From the NCBI RefSeq assembly GCF_034087045.1, contig NZ_CP139247.1, positions 1,302,001-1,366,000 on the forward strand: a stretch of DNA of 64,000 nt, in the 5' to 3' direction. The notes beneath the pieces are model-generated. The model was not told where the DNA came from. It made no database searches and saw only the letters and a list, made by a program, of their open reading frames with translations. Positions within the stretch are counted from its first letter, which is position 1. Every line of letters starts with the position of its first letter. This DNA comes from Chitinophaga sancti. GTDB taxonomy: Bacteria; Bacteroidota; Bacteroidia; Chitinophagales; Chitinophagaceae. Shown one piece after another: positions 16,378 through 25,745 of the stretch. A program made the translations under genes and the position numbers.

Positions 16378-18624
16378 ATGAAAGTGAAATATCTGCCGGT
16401 CAAATTTTTCTATTCTTTCCCGATCCAACTATTATTGCTCCACTTCCGGAAGTACCAGGTACTGCTCATATTCTGGGCAATCTTGTTCAGTACCATCAAT
16501 GGTGGCTTCGCAAAGGTTTTTGGCGGTGATGCACTTTATCTCGCACCTGAATATATGGGACAGGTGAACTTCTATAGCACCACGATACTGGGGCTGGCCA
16601 CCGGCTTGTTTACAATGAGCTGGAACATCACTACTTTCATTCTGCACACCGGCCGTTTTAAATTTCTGGCTACTACTGCTCAGCCATTCTTTAAATATTG
16701 TCTCAACAACTTCATCGTTCCTGTTGCATTTATCATCAATCTGCTGATACGCTCGTGGGAGTACCAGCGTTATCAACAACTCAGCAGCGTAGCGGATATC
16801 ATGCTGTTGACAGAAGGCTTCATCTGTGGATATCTCTTCGTTATCTTTTTCTCTTTCTTCTACTTTTTCAACGCTGACAAAAACATTGGCCGCAGGCTGG
16901 AAAAGAAATTCGGAACACCCCGCAACTTCCTTAAACTGGTACTGAAACCTACCCAGGAAAAAGACGAAAACGCGCTCCCCGTTACCAACTACTTTAATTC
17001 CCCCTGGCGAATTCGTCGTGCCAGGAATGTAGATCACTATAACAAGCATTACCTTGACAGCATTCTCAAACAGCATCACTATGCCGCGATGATCACTGTG
17101 GTCTGCGCCCTCTTCTTTCTGGTAATGCTGGCTTACATGATGGAATATCCATTCTTCCGGATACCCGCTGGTGCGAGTGTAATGATCTTCTTTGCTTTCC
17201 TCATCGGCATCGCAGGGGCATATGCGTACCTGTTACAGAGTTGGGCAATTCCATTGGCACTGGTACTGATGGTTGGCATGAACTGGATGGTAGAACATGA
17301 CCTGCTGGATAACCGTAATAAAGCATACGGATTGAACTACAAGCAGCATGATCAGCGACCTGAATATAGTACCGTTGCGTTGCAGAAATTCTTTTCTGAT
17401 CAGCGCATGGCAGATGACAAAAAACAAACCTTACAAATACTAAAAGCGTGGCGAGCACAGTTCCCCGCGAACCAGCGCCCCAAGCTGATCGTACTAAACT
17501 TCAGCGGAGGTGGATTGCGTGCTGCTACCTGGAGTATGAATGTATTGCAACGACTGGATTCCATCATGGGTGGGCAGCTCATGAACCAGACGGTATTGAT
17601 GACAGGCGCTTCGGGCGGTATGATCGGTGCGACTTACTTCAGGGAATTGTACCTGGAAAGAGAGAATGGCAGAAGTCTGAATCTATACGACAGTAGCTTT
17701 ACAGAACGCACCAGCCGCGATCTGCTCAACTCTATATTCACGGCCATGTCTGTGAATGATTTTATTACTCCGTGGCGCAGTTTTAAGATTGGCGATAACC
17801 GCTATGCAAAGGATAGGGGATATGCATTTGAAATGCAGCTGAATGTGAATACTGATTATGTGCTTTCCAAAACAATCGGGGAATATAAACAGCCGGAACT
17901 GGAAGGGAAAATTCCCATGCTGATCTGGAACTCTACCATCAATGCAGACGGCAGAAGATTGATCATCTCTCCACAGCCGGTGAGTTACCTCTGTGCACCC
18001 GCATATCCAAAAGGGAAACAAGCCTGGCAGGATGTGGATGGAGTAGACTTTGCACAGTATTTTGTAAAGCAGAATCCCATGCAGTTAAGAGTGACGAGCG
18101 CTATCAGGATGTGTGCTACATTCCCTTATGTATTACCCAATGTATTTCTACCCAGCGACCCAATTGTAGATGTGATGGATGCAGGTATCAGGGATAATTT
18201 CGGGCAGGATGTATCGATGCGTTACCTGTATACATTCAGGGAATGGATCAATGAGAATACCAGTGGGGTTATATTTGTACAGATCAGAGATACGCGTAAG
18301 AACGATATTCGTCCGATCCGGAAAACGAAGGTATTGACAGACCTGATGTTTGATCCATTATTCACCATGCAGCAGCATTGGAGCTCGATGCAGGACTTTG
18401 GGCAGGATGATAAACTGAGTTACCTGGAAGGTTATTTCCCTGTAGGATTTCACAGGATTATCCTGCAATATGTACCCCAAAAAGAAGATAAGGCGGCAGC
18501 CCTGAGCTTCCACCTTACCTCCCGTGAAAAAATTGATATTGCCGGGGCATTGGATAATCCTACCAATCAGGCTTCATTTGATAGTATCATGAACCTGATA
18601 AAAAAGCCAGCACCGGTTGAATAA
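16378..18624 (+). CDS. Patatin-like phospholipase with N-terminal polytopic membrane domain
   Basis: About 748 residues from the ATG at 16378; the upstream ATG at 16270 would add 36 residues of non-membrane character before the first helix. The N-terminal 340 residues carry some seven membrane helices. The C-terminal domain is a patatin: oxyanion-hole motif SGGGLRAA near residue 375, nucleophile motif TGASGG with Ser near 410, and catalytic Asp in DAGIRDNFG near 601, so the Ser-Asp dyad is intact. Patatins hydrolyse acyl esters of phospholipids. Joining to a membrane domain puts activity at the inner membrane. The last 38 bp overlap the convergent hydrolase gene. Confidence 0.85.
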   Translation: MKVKYLPVKFFYSFPIQLLLLHFRKYQVLLIFWAILFSTINGGFAKVFGGDALYLAPEYMGQVNFYSTTILGLATGLFTMSWNITTFILHTGRFKFLATTAQPFFKYCLNNFIVPVAFIINLLIRSWEYQRYQQLSSVADIMLLTEGFICGYLFVIFFSFFYFFNADKNIGRRLEKKFGTPRNFLKLVLKPTQEKDENALPVTNYFNSPWRIRRARNVDHYNKHYLDSILKQHHYAAMITVVCALFFLVMLAYMMEYPFFRIPAGASVMIFFAFLIGIAGAYAYLLQSWAIPLALVLMVGMNWMVEHDLLDNRNKAYGLNYKQHDQRPEYSTVALQKFFSDQRMADDKKQTLQILKAWRAQFPANQRPKLIVLNFSGGGLRAATWSMNVLQRLDSIMGGQLMNQTVLMTGASGGMIGATYFRELYLERENGRSLNLYDSSFTERTSRDLLNSIFTAMSVNDFITPWRSFKIGDNRYAKDRGYAFEMQLNVNTDYVLSKTIGEYKQPELEGKIPMLIWNSTINADGRRLIISPQPVSYLCAPAYPKGKQAWQDVDGVDFAQYFVKQNPMQLRVTSAIRMCATFPYVLPNVFLPSDPIVDVMDAGIRDNFGQDVSMRYLYTFREWINENTSGVIFVQIRDTRKNDIRPIRKTKVLTDLMFDPLFTMQQHWSSMQDFGQDDKLSYLEGYFPVGFHRIILQYVPQKEDKAAALSFHLTSREKIDIAGALDNPTNQASFDSIMNLIKKPAPVE

Positions 18625-19588
18625 ACTGCGGGAAAGCCTGGATGTGAGGCAGGTGGCCTACATCAGGGATCGTGACCATTTTACAGTTCGGAATTCTTTT
18701 ACTGATCTGGGGACCTAATACCGGGTAGTTGCCCAATGTCTTTCTCACTTCTTCAGATGCGTTGGCTTTACCAAGCGCCGTACGATCTTTCAGTCCAATG
18801 ATGAGCAGGGTAGGGGGCTTGATATTTTCAAATTCATAATATACCGGTTGGGTAAATATCATGTCGTAGGTGAGGGCATTGTTCCACGCTACTAGTTTAG
18901 CATCGGGACCTTTGGCCCAGCCAGCCAGTACAATCGCCCATTTATCATAGGCAGGTTTCCATTGACCGCCGTAGTAGCCATCCAGCTGATATTTTTTTAT
19001 TTTCCCATAGTCCTGGGCCAGTTCTCCCTGATACCATTTATCTATGGACTGGTAGGGCACCTTTATTTTCCAGTCTTCCAGCCCGATGGGGTCTTCCAGG
19101 ATCAGTCTTTCCACCACATCCGGGTACATTAAAGTAAAGCGGGTCGCCAGCATACCCCCCATAGAGTGGCCAAGTACGGCAACATTGGAGATGTGCAGGC
19201 TATCCAGCAGGGCTTTGGTGTTCTGTGCCAGCAGCTGGAAGCTGTATTGCAGATGTTCTGGTTTTGACGATTTACCAAACCCAACCTGGTCAGGCATAAT
19301 GACTCTATAGCCATTTTCGCCCAGTTTGGCAGCAGTACTGTCCCAGTATGCTGCCGGGAAGTTTTTGCCGTGCAGGAGTATTATAGTTTTGCCATTGGGT
19401 TTGGCGGGTTGTAGATCCATATAGGCCATGTGTAACCGCTGGCCCTGAATTTGTAGTTGAATAGTATGTACCGGATAGGGGTACTGAAAAGTGGTGAGTT
19501 CCGCGTCCATGGCGGGTATGTCCTGTGCCTGGGCGAGCGCTGGCAAGGCGTTTAATAAAAAAGCCGTTAAAATTGATCTGATGAGCAT
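18587..19588 (-). CDS. Secreted alpha/beta hydrolase
   Basis: About 333 residues from the ATG at 19588, which gives the signal peptide MLIRSILTAFLLNALPALAQAQ; the frame extends to 19666 but that start would add an untypical stretch. Alpha/beta-hydrolase marks: the oxyanion HGKNFPAAYWD, PDQVGFGKSSKP, the nucleophile elbow GHSMGG, the acid region LIIGLKDRT, and the late His in VGHLPHIQ. It therefore has a complete Ser-Asp-His triad. The substrate is unknown: esterase, epoxide hydrolase and haloalkane dehalogenase relatives share these motifs. Convergent with the patatin gene, with a 38-bp 3' overlap. Confidence 0.85.
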   Translation of the reverse strand: MLIRSILTAFLLNALPALAQAQDIPAMDAELTTFQYPYPVHTIQLQIQGQRLHMAYMDLQPAKPNGKTIILLHGKNFPAAYWDSTAAKLGENGYRVIMPDQVGFGKSSKPEHLQYSFQLLAQNTKALLDSLHISNVAVLGHSMGGMLATRFTLMYPDVVERLILEDPIGLEDWKIKVPYQSIDKWYQGELAQDYGKIKKYQLDGYYGGQWKPAYDKWAIVLAGWAKGPDAKLVAWNNALTYDMIFTQPVYYEFENIKPPTLLIIGLKDRTALGKANASEEVRKTLGNYPVLGPQISKRIPNCKMVTIPDVGHLPHIQAFPQFIQPVLAFLSGS

Positions 19589-19708
19589 GGTTTCGTCTAT
19601 TAATATGAATAATAATAATAGGTTCGGCGCAAAAGTAATGCCGGTGCGGTTGCCGTTAAAGATCACAATTATTTAAAAGGATTTCCCCACATTTTCCACA
19701 ATTTGTTA

Positions 19709-19716
19709 TAACTTTG
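19709..19716 (+). promoter_or_regulatory. -7 promoter box of typA
   Basis: TAACTTTG, a full match to TAnnTTTG, 50 bp before the ATG. The leader contains a small CTGG/CCAG hairpin near 19730-19742. Confidence 0.6.
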
Positions 19717-19766
19717 CGCCTTCTTTTGGCTGGAAACCAGCTAGCCGAAGTCAACTAATTTGATTT

Positions 19767-21581
19767 ATGAATATCCGTAACATAGCAATTATTGCGCACG
19801 TAGACCACGGTAAAACGACCCTGGTTGATAAGATCCTCCATTCAACCAACGTTTTCAGGGCTAACCAGGAAACAGGTGAATTGATCATGGATAACAACGA
19901 CCTGGAAAGGGAGCGTGGTATCACCATCTTAAGTAAAAACGTTTCCGTTGAGTACAAAGGGGTGAAGATCAACGTGATCGATACTCCAGGCCACGCCGAC
20001 TTTGGTGGTGAGGTTGAGAGAGTATTGAGAATGGCTGATGGTGTGATCCTGCTGGTGGATGCCTTTGAAGGCCCAATGCCACAGACACGCTTCGTGCTGC
20101 AAAAAGCGCTGCAGCTTAACCTGAAACCTATCGTTGTTATTAACAAGGTAGACAAGGCAAACTGCCGTCCTGATGAAGTACATGACTCTGTATTTGAGTT
20201 GTTCTTCAACCTGGATGCAACGGAAGAGCAGCTGAACTTCCCAACCTATTATGGTTCAGGTAAGAATGGCTGGTTCAACGATTCAATCACTCCTAGCGAA
20301 GATATCACGCCACTGATGGATGGTATCCTGACACATGTGCCAGAACCTAACATCGCTGAGGGAACTTTGCAGCTGCAGATCACCTCTCTGGATTACTCTA
20401 CATTCCTGGGCCGTATCGCTGTAGGAAGGGTAGCGCGTGGTTCCATCAAAGAAAACCAGCCAATTTCCCTGGTTCAGACTGATGGTACTATCAAGAAGTC
20501 CCGTGTTCGCGAACTGTATATCTTCGAAGCGCTGGGTAAAAAGAAAGTAACCGAAGTAGCGGCAGGTGATATCTGTGCGGTAGTAGGTCTGGAAGAATTC
20601 GGTATTGGTGATACTATCGCTGATTTCGAAAATCCGGAAGCATTGCCGGTTATCAGCGTGGATGAGCCGACTATGAACATGTTGTTCAGCATCAACAACT
20701 CTCCATTCTTCGGTAAAGATGGTAAGTTCGTAACTTCCCGTCACCTCCGTGACCGTCTGGTGAAAGAAACTGAAAAGAACCTCGCATTACGCGTAGTAGA
20801 TACTGACAGTGCTGATAGCTTCCTGGTTTATGGCCGTGGTATCCTGCACTTAGGCGTACTGATCGAAACCATGCGTCGTGAAGGATTTGAGTTGACTGTA
20901 GGTCAGCCTCAGGTAATCCTGAAGCAAGTGGATGGTAAGAAATGTGAGCCATATGAAAACCTGGTTGTAGACGTACCTCAGGACTTCGCCAGTAAGGTGA
21001 TTGACCTGGTTACCCGTCGTAAGGGTGAAATGCTGATCATGGAAACTAAAGGTGACATGCAGCACCTGGAATTCGAAATTCCTTCCCGTGGTCTGATCGG
21101 TCTGCGTACGCAGATGCTGACTGCTACTGCTGGTGAAGCTGTAATGGCACACCGTTTCATTGATTATAAACCATGGAAAGGTCCAATCCCTGGACGTAGC
21201 AACGGTGTTCTGATTGCTAAAGAAGCGGGTTCTACCACTGGGTATTCTCTTGATAAACTGCAGGACAGAGGTTTCTTCTTCGTAGATCCAGGAGAAGATG
21301 TGTACAGAGGTATGATCATCGGTGAAAACAACAAGCCTGGTGACCTGGTTGTGAATCCTAATGAAGGAAAGAAACTGACCAACATGCGTGCAAGTGGTAC
21401 TGATGGTGCAACCAACATTGCTCCTAAGACGCTGATGACTCTGGAAGAATGTATGGAATACATTCAGCAGGATGAGTGTATCGAGGTAACTCCTAACCAC
21501 ATCCGTATGCGTAAAACCATCCTGGATGAGGAAGAAAGAAAGCGTTTCCAGAAGACCATGAAAGCTGATGGTGTAGCTTAA
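19767..21581 (+). CDS. typA: Ribosome-binding GTPase TypA/BipA
   Basis: A 604-residue translational GTPase related to EF-G that helps 50S assembly and stress adaptation. Motifs: G1 AHVDHGKTTL, switch I ERERGITI, G3 DTPGHADFGGEVERV, G4 NKVDK; then the EF-G-like domains and the BipA-specific C-terminal domain (SRGLIGLRTQMLTATAGEAV, GRSNGVLIAKEAG, ECIEVTPNHIRMRK). Length and all motifs are standard. It is monocistronic with its own promoter and terminator. Confidence 0.97.
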   Translation: MNIRNIAIIAHVDHGKTTLVDKILHSTNVFRANQETGELIMDNNDLERERGITILSKNVSVEYKGVKINVIDTPGHADFGGEVERVLRMADGVILLVDAFEGPMPQTRFVLQKALQLNLKPIVVINKVDKANCRPDEVHDSVFELFFNLDATEEQLNFPTYYGSGKNGWFNDSITPSEDITPLMDGILTHVPEPNIAEGTLQLQITSLDYSTFLGRIAVGRVARGSIKENQPISLVQTDGTIKKSRVRELYIFEALGKKKVTEVAAGDICAVVGLEEFGIGDTIADFENPEALPVISVDEPTMNMLFSINNSPFFGKDGKFVTSRHLRDRLVKETEKNLALRVVDTDSADSFLVYGRGILHLGVLIETMRREGFELTVGQPQVILKQVDGKKCEPYENLVVDVPQDFASKVIDLVTRRKGEMLIMETKGDMQHLEFEIPSRGLIGLRTQMLTATAGEAVMAHRFIDYKPWKGPIPGRSNGVLIAKEAGSTTGYSLDKLQDRGFFFVDPGEDVYRGMIIGENNKPGDLVVNPNEGKKLTNMRASGTDGATNIAPKTLMTLEECMEYIQQDECIEVTPNHIRMRKTILDEEERKRFQKTMKADGVA

Positions 21582-21609
21582 TTTTAATATTAGTTCCAAG
21601 TATATAAGT

Positions 21610-21642
21610 GCCGTCCCGCCATTAGGTGGGACGGCTTTTTTT
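21610..21642 (+). terminator. typA terminator
   Basis: An 11-bp GC-rich stem with one G-U pair (21610-21620 with 21625-21635), then seven T, 29 bp after the typA stop. Confidence 0.9.
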
Positions 21643-21730
21643 ATGCAGTTAAAAACAGGAGGGAATTTTACATTCAGGGTGAAAAAGCCGATGGTTTGAT
21701 TTTTGATTTTCTATTAGAAAAATCAAAGTT

Positions 21731-22129
21731 ATGATAAGCAAAATAACCCTGGGGCTGGTCGTTCTCATGGCTTGTACCTCACTCAAAAAGATACCGGATC
21801 TGGGAGGCCACCGTTGGGGCCTTGTACAAATGCAAAATGAAAAACCGGATTCATCGCCGGTCTATATACAGTTTGATACCTTTACACACCGTTTTAGTGG
21901 TAATGCAGGTTGTAATAAGATGTCGGGTAATTATTCTGTTACGGGCAAGGCATTGACATTTGAGGAAGTCATCAGTACCCGTATGGCTTGTGTGGATACC
22001 AAAGCGAACGAAAGGGAAAGTCAGTTGCTTCGATTACTGAACAACCACACATATGCATATGATATAAACGGAGCGACCCTGCAACTGAAAGACAGTGGCA
22101 AGGTCATTCTGACGTTTAGAGGCTTTTAG
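21731..22129 (+). CDS. META domain lipoprotein (HslJ-like)
   Basis: A 132-residue protein. MISKITLGLVVLMACTS is a lipoprotein signal with Cys15. The META/HslJ domain follows, with its signature GHRWGLVQM, FSGNAGCNKMSGNYSV and VISTRMACVD. The family is linked to heat-shock or motility phenotypes in other bacteria without a known biochemical activity. The stop codon overlaps the stop of the convergent VOC gene through a shared TTAG. Confidence 0.85.
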   Translation: MISKITLGLVVLMACTSLKKIPDLGGHRWGLVQMQNEKPDSSPVYIQFDTFTHRFSGNAGCNKMSGNYSVTGKALTFEEVISTRMACVDTKANERESQLLRLLNNHTYAYDINGATLQLKDSGKVILTFRGF

Positions 22130-22551
22130 GGCAGGATGATATTGTCTTTTTCATCCAGCTCCCAGAAAGGATTATGTGCTACTTCAAAAAGGAACCCGTC
22201 CTGGTCTCTGAAATAGCCGCTATATCCACCCCAGAATACTTCTTCAGCAGGCTTTACGATCTCTGCTCCGGCTTTGGCTGCCTGTTCCAGTACGCTATCA
22301 ACCTCTGCCCTGTCTTTTGCATTGAGTGCCAGTGAAAATGCAGGAAATCCATTGCCTTCTTCGGGTACATTGGCATCTGCAGCCAGTTCTTTTCGGCCAA
22401 AGAGTGATAAGACCATTCCATTTAACTGGAAAAAGGCAACACCATCCTGGCTGGCGGAGGATCGCTTCCAGCCAAGTCCGTCTTCAAAAAAGGAAATAGA
22501 TTTTTGCAGGTCTCTTACACCCAGGGTTACCAGTGTTAGTTTTTGACGCAT
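22126..22551 (-). CDS. VOC (glyoxalase/dioxygenase superfamily) protein
   Basis: A 141-residue protein with the paired beta-alpha-beta-beta-beta modules of the vicinal oxygen chelate fold: LTLVTLGVRDLQKSISFFEDGLGW at the start and GYSGYFRDQDGFLFEVAHNPFW at the end. The metal-site positions (His/Glu) are partly kept: Glu in FEVAHNP is clear, the N-terminal site reads TLVTLG without His, so metal binding is doubtful. These proteins often act in antibiotic resistance or small-molecule metabolism. Substrate not predictable. Confidence 0.85.
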   Translation of the reverse strand: MRQKLTLVTLGVRDLQKSISFFEDGLGWKRSSASQDGVAFFQLNGMVLSLFGRKELAADANVPEEGNGFPAFSLALNAKDRAEVDSVLEQAAKAGAEIVKPAEEVFWGGYSGYFRDQDGFLFEVAHNPFWELDEKDNIILP

Positions 22552-22570
22552 GTATGTGAATATTAGAATA

Positions 22571-22578
22571 CAAAGGTA
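22571..22578 (-). promoter_or_regulatory. -7 promoter box of the VOC gene
   Basis: Reads TACCTTTG on the minus strand, a full match to TAnnTTTG, 20 bp before the ATG at 22551. It shows the VOC gene has its own promoter although the AraC-family gene lies just upstream on the same strand. Confidence 0.5.
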
Positions 22579-22596
22579 ATAGCTGAAGGCCTCCCG

Positions 22597-23313
22597 CTAT
22601 TTGTATAAAAACGACAAATATTCGCTGGGAGCTTCACCGGTAATATGCCTGAATTCCCTTGTTAAGTGGGCGTGATCATGATACCCGTAATTGAGTGCAA
22701 GTGACAGTAAATTAGATGCAGGTTGTTTTTTCAACGCATCTTTTGCACTTAAACAACGCACGATGCGTGAAAAGGTTTTGGCGGATGTACCAACCTGTTG
22801 CAGGAAAGTACGTTCAAAATTGCGGGGGCTCATATTGATCTGCGCTGCTAGTGTAACAGGAGAGATATTGCCATGACTGGATTGTATAGCACTGATGGCT
22901 GCCTGCATACGTGTGGGTTGATCAGGCAATGCTTTTAACAGACAATGGGAAATAGCCTGTAACCGATTGTGGTCCTGCATTACAGCTTCCTGCAATTGAC
23001 GGACTAAAGGAAGCGAGAGGTTATCGCCCTGAATATGCTGATCCGTTAGTAACTGCATGGGGAGGCCTGCAAAAGCAGCCATGCCGGCTGGTTTGAAGCG
23101 AATACCTAACAGTCGCGCCGCTGATAATATATGGGTATCGTGATAAGTGGTCATGGTCCCGACGGCCTTGACACTACCATCATCCAGGTTAAAAATGAAA
23201 TCAGCACAGAGATCGGGGAGTATGCGGGATACGGCCGGACCGTAAGTAGTGACGATCCAGTATGCGTCTACATAAGGCGCTAAAAGAGCGGGAGGAGAAT
23301 ATTGTGCATACAC
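22597..23313 (-). CDS. AraC-family transcriptional regulator
   Basis: A 238-residue regulator. The N-terminal part (about 1-130, YSPPALLAPYVDAYWIV ... GIRFKPAGMAAFAGLP) is the DUF6597-like sensory domain. The C-terminal 100 residues carry the double helix-turn-helix of AraC: VTLAAQINMSPRNFERTFLQQVG and LALNYGYHDHAHLTREFRHITGEAPSEY. The start is a GTG at 23313. It lies 45 bp upstream of the VOC gene on the same strand, so the VOC gene may be a target. The inducer is unknown. Confidence 0.88.
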   Translation of the reverse strand: MYAQYSPPALLAPYVDAYWIVTTYGPAVSRILPDLCADFIFNLDDGSVKAVGTMTTYHDTHILSAARLLGIRFKPAGMAAFAGLPMQLLTDQHIQGDNLSLPLVRQLQEAVMQDHNRLQAISHCLLKALPDQPTRMQAAISAIQSSHGNISPVTLAAQINMSPRNFERTFLQQVGTSAKTFSRIVRCLSAKDALKKQPASNLLSLALNYGYHDHAHLTREFRHITGEAPSEYLSFLYK

Positions 23314-23360
23314 AGGGCTAATTTATTGAATTCATGCCTGCCGCAGGCAATTGAATCAAC

Positions 23361-23396
23361 AAAAAAGCATCTGCCTGGTCTGACAGATGCTTTTTT
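23361..23396. terminator. Terminator of the S46 peptidase gene
   Basis: A 13-bp perfect stem (AAAAAAGCATCTG with CAGATGCTTTTTT). The A/T ends work on both strands; it lies just beyond the stop of the minus-strand peptidase gene. Confidence 0.85.
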
Positions 23397-23411
23397 ATAT
23401 CGTAAGATATT

Positions 23412-25571
23412 TTATTGTTTCACGAGCTTCAGCTCACTTACTATATTCGGTGCGCCGCCCAGTTTGTCTATACACCAGAGCACGTAGCGTATATCTACAC
23501 AGATCGTACGGTTATACACAGGATCAAACTGAATCTTGTGGCTCAGTGCTTCATAGTTACCATCAAATGCTAACCCGATCAGTTCACCATTGCCATTCAG
23601 CACAGGAGAACCGGAGTTACCGCCGGTGATGTCATTGGTGGTAATGAAACAGGTCACGATATCATTTTTGCGTGCATCTTTATATTGACCAAAATCTTTC
23701 TTGTTATACAGGTCTACATAATTAGCCGGCAGGTCAAACTCATAATCTCCTGGTTTGTATTTTTCCAGCACCCCCTTCATGGTACATACATAATCGTAAG
23801 ATACAGCATCGCGTGGTGTATATGGTTTTACCTGTCCGTAAGTAAGACGCATAGAGAAGTTTGCATCAGGATACCATTTCTTGTTTGGTTCCATCTGCAT
23901 CAGGCCTTTCAGGTAAGCTCTGCCCAGGTCATTAATCTTGGTAACGAACTGGTTGTATAGAGGCAGGTACTTGCTGCTCCAATTCTTAATGAACGCGCTG
24001 GAATATGCAAATGCCGGATCCTGTTGGAGGGTCACTGCATCAGGGTGCTCGATGAAAGCTTTCCAGCGGGTGTCGTTCATGATCATGCTGCTAGACATCA
24101 ATGCTGCCGCCCAGAGACGGTAGGTATTGTCTTCGTCGAGGCTACCAAATTTCGCTTTTATAGCATCGAAGAACCCGATAGGATGCTGCGCAGCAGGAAT
24201 GTCGGTATAGAACATGCGGCAGGTGGCTGCCAGTATTTTCTGATCGCTGGTTTTATCTTCTTCTTCCAGGAAAGCAGTGTGTGCTTTGTCAGCAGCCTGA
24301 ATACTTTTGGCAAGTATATCGGCGCTGGTGCCTGACTGTACCATTGCTTTTTCCAGGGCCTGGAGGCTGGCGGCAAAACCTGCCAAAGGAGAACCCATGA
24401 TACCTTCATTGATGTAAATGCGGTGTTTTGCATATGGAGTCCATTCTTTGTAAGTCTGGGCATAACCGGCAAAGATCTGCTCAAACTCAGGTTTGCCCTG
24501 TGCCCATTTTACAAAAGCGCTTTCCTGTTTTTGTTTTTGTTCCTCTACTTTGTATTTGAGGAGTTGTTTGGTTTCACCGTCGTAAAACTTCCAGTAGTTA
24601 GCCACGCCGGCATAATAAGATGCCAGTTTCAGTTTGATAGCCGGATCTTTTTTCATCTGGTCAAACATGTATTTCAGGCGTACTGCGCGAAGGTTTACGA
24701 TTGAAGGATTTTCTACGTCGATTTTCAGTTTCACGCCTTCGGAGCTTTCATACCTATTGGTACCACCAGGGTAGCCAAAGATCATGGCATAATCGTTTTC
24801 CTTGATACCCTTGATGGATACAGGGAGGAAGTATTTTGGTTTCAATGGTACGTTGTCAGCAGCGTAATCGGCTGGTTTACCATCTTTGTTGGCATATACA
24901 CGGAATACGGAGAAGTCGCCGGTGTGGCGTGGCCATTCCCAGTTGTCAGTGTCGCCACCAAATTTCCCGATGCTTTCAGGAGGAGCGCCTACGAGGCGGA
25001 TATCTTTATAGCGTTCGTATACGAAGAGGAGGAATTGATTGCCTTTGAATAGGGGGAGTACTTTAGCTTCGTAGCCGGTACCATTGGTAGCTTCGGTCAC
25101 GATTTCGCCGATGGCGGTTTGCTGTTTCTTCATTCTGTCCTGGCCAGTGAGTCCCTGGAGAGCGTCTTCCATTTTCTTAGTCACATCATCAACACGTACC
25201 AGGAATTGTACGGTCAGGCCATTAGCAGGGATTTCCTGTATTTTGGTCTGGGCGTAGAATCCGTTTTTCAGGTAGTTGTGTTCCACGGTGCTGGCGGTAG
25301 CAATTGCATCGTATCCGCAGTGGTGGTTGGTGAAAATGAGGCCCTGATTGCTCACGATTTCGCCGGTACAGCCGCCGCCGAAGATGATAATTGCATCTTT
25401 TACAGATGCCTTATTGATGCTGTATAACTGTTCTTTGGTAAGTTTCAGTCCTTTCTGGACCATATCATTGTACACTTGCTGTCCTAATAAGTAAGGAAGC
25501 CACATACCTTCGTCTGCTTTGGCAAATTTAACTGCCAATAACAGCAAAAGCAGCAGAACTTTTTTCTTCAT
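23412..25571 (-). CDS. S46 family dipeptidyl peptidase (DPP7-like)
   Basis: A 719-residue periplasmic serine peptidase that removes N-terminal dipeptides. Signal peptide MKKKVLLLLLLLAVKFAKA, then DEGMWLP, typical of mature S46 enzymes. The catalytic His is in TNHHCGYDA (His83/84) and Ser653 in GGNSGSP; the length is normal. In Porphyromonas gingivalis enzymes the residue 18 after the Ser sets P1 preference: Arg in DPP11 (acidic), Gly in DPP7 (hydrophobic). Here it is Gly671 (AFDGN), so I infer a DPP7-type preference. S46 enzymes feed dipeptides to asaccharolytic or proteolytic growth. Own promoter and terminator. Confidence 0.93.
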   Translation of the reverse strand: MKKKVLLLLLLLAVKFAKADEGMWLPYLLGQQVYNDMVQKGLKLTKEQLYSINKASVKDAIIIFGGGCTGEIVSNQGLIFTNHHCGYDAIATASTVEHNYLKNGFYAQTKIQEIPANGLTVQFLVRVDDVTKKMEDALQGLTGQDRMKKQQTAIGEIVTEATNGTGYEAKVLPLFKGNQFLLFVYERYKDIRLVGAPPESIGKFGGDTDNWEWPRHTGDFSVFRVYANKDGKPADYAADNVPLKPKYFLPVSIKGIKENDYAMIFGYPGGTNRYESSEGVKLKIDVENPSIVNLRAVRLKYMFDQMKKDPAIKLKLASYYAGVANYWKFYDGETKQLLKYKVEEQKQKQESAFVKWAQGKPEFEQIFAGYAQTYKEWTPYAKHRIYINEGIMGSPLAGFAASLQALEKAMVQSGTSADILAKSIQAADKAHTAFLEEEDKTSDQKILAATCRMFYTDIPAAQHPIGFFDAIKAKFGSLDEDNTYRLWAAALMSSSMIMNDTRWKAFIEHPDAVTLQQDPAFAYSSAFIKNWSSKYLPLYNQFVTKINDLGRAYLKGLMQMEPNKKWYPDANFSMRLTYGQVKPYTPRDAVSYDYVCTMKGVLEKYKPGDYEFDLPANYVDLYNKKDFGQYKDARKNDIVTCFITTNDITGGNSGSPVLNGNGELIGLAFDGNYEALSHKIQFDPVYNRTICVDIRYVLWCIDKLGGAPNIVSELKLVKQ

Positions 25572-25599
25572 TGATATCGTATTTTTTTGAAAACAGGGC

Positions 25600-25607
25600 C
25601 AAACCTA
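25600..25607 (-). promoter_or_regulatory. -7 promoter box of the S46 peptidase gene
   Basis: Reads TAGGTTTG on the minus strand, a full match to TAnnTTTG, 29 bp before the ATG. Confidence 0.5.
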
Positions 25608-25745
25608 GCTAATTTTTAGGTATTGGCCGCTGATATTATGATGGAAGGGGGCTGATTGTCGGCCAGGCATAATTATGGAATGGCATTTGTTAAAGGGGAG
25701 ATGATTATAGCAATTACGCACACAAACTATATTAAAAACCTACTT

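Noticed and set aside
19751..21599. Several long minus-strand frames across typA
   Set aside because: typA is a full-length, motif-complete gene; the opposite frames are shadows created by its codon bias.
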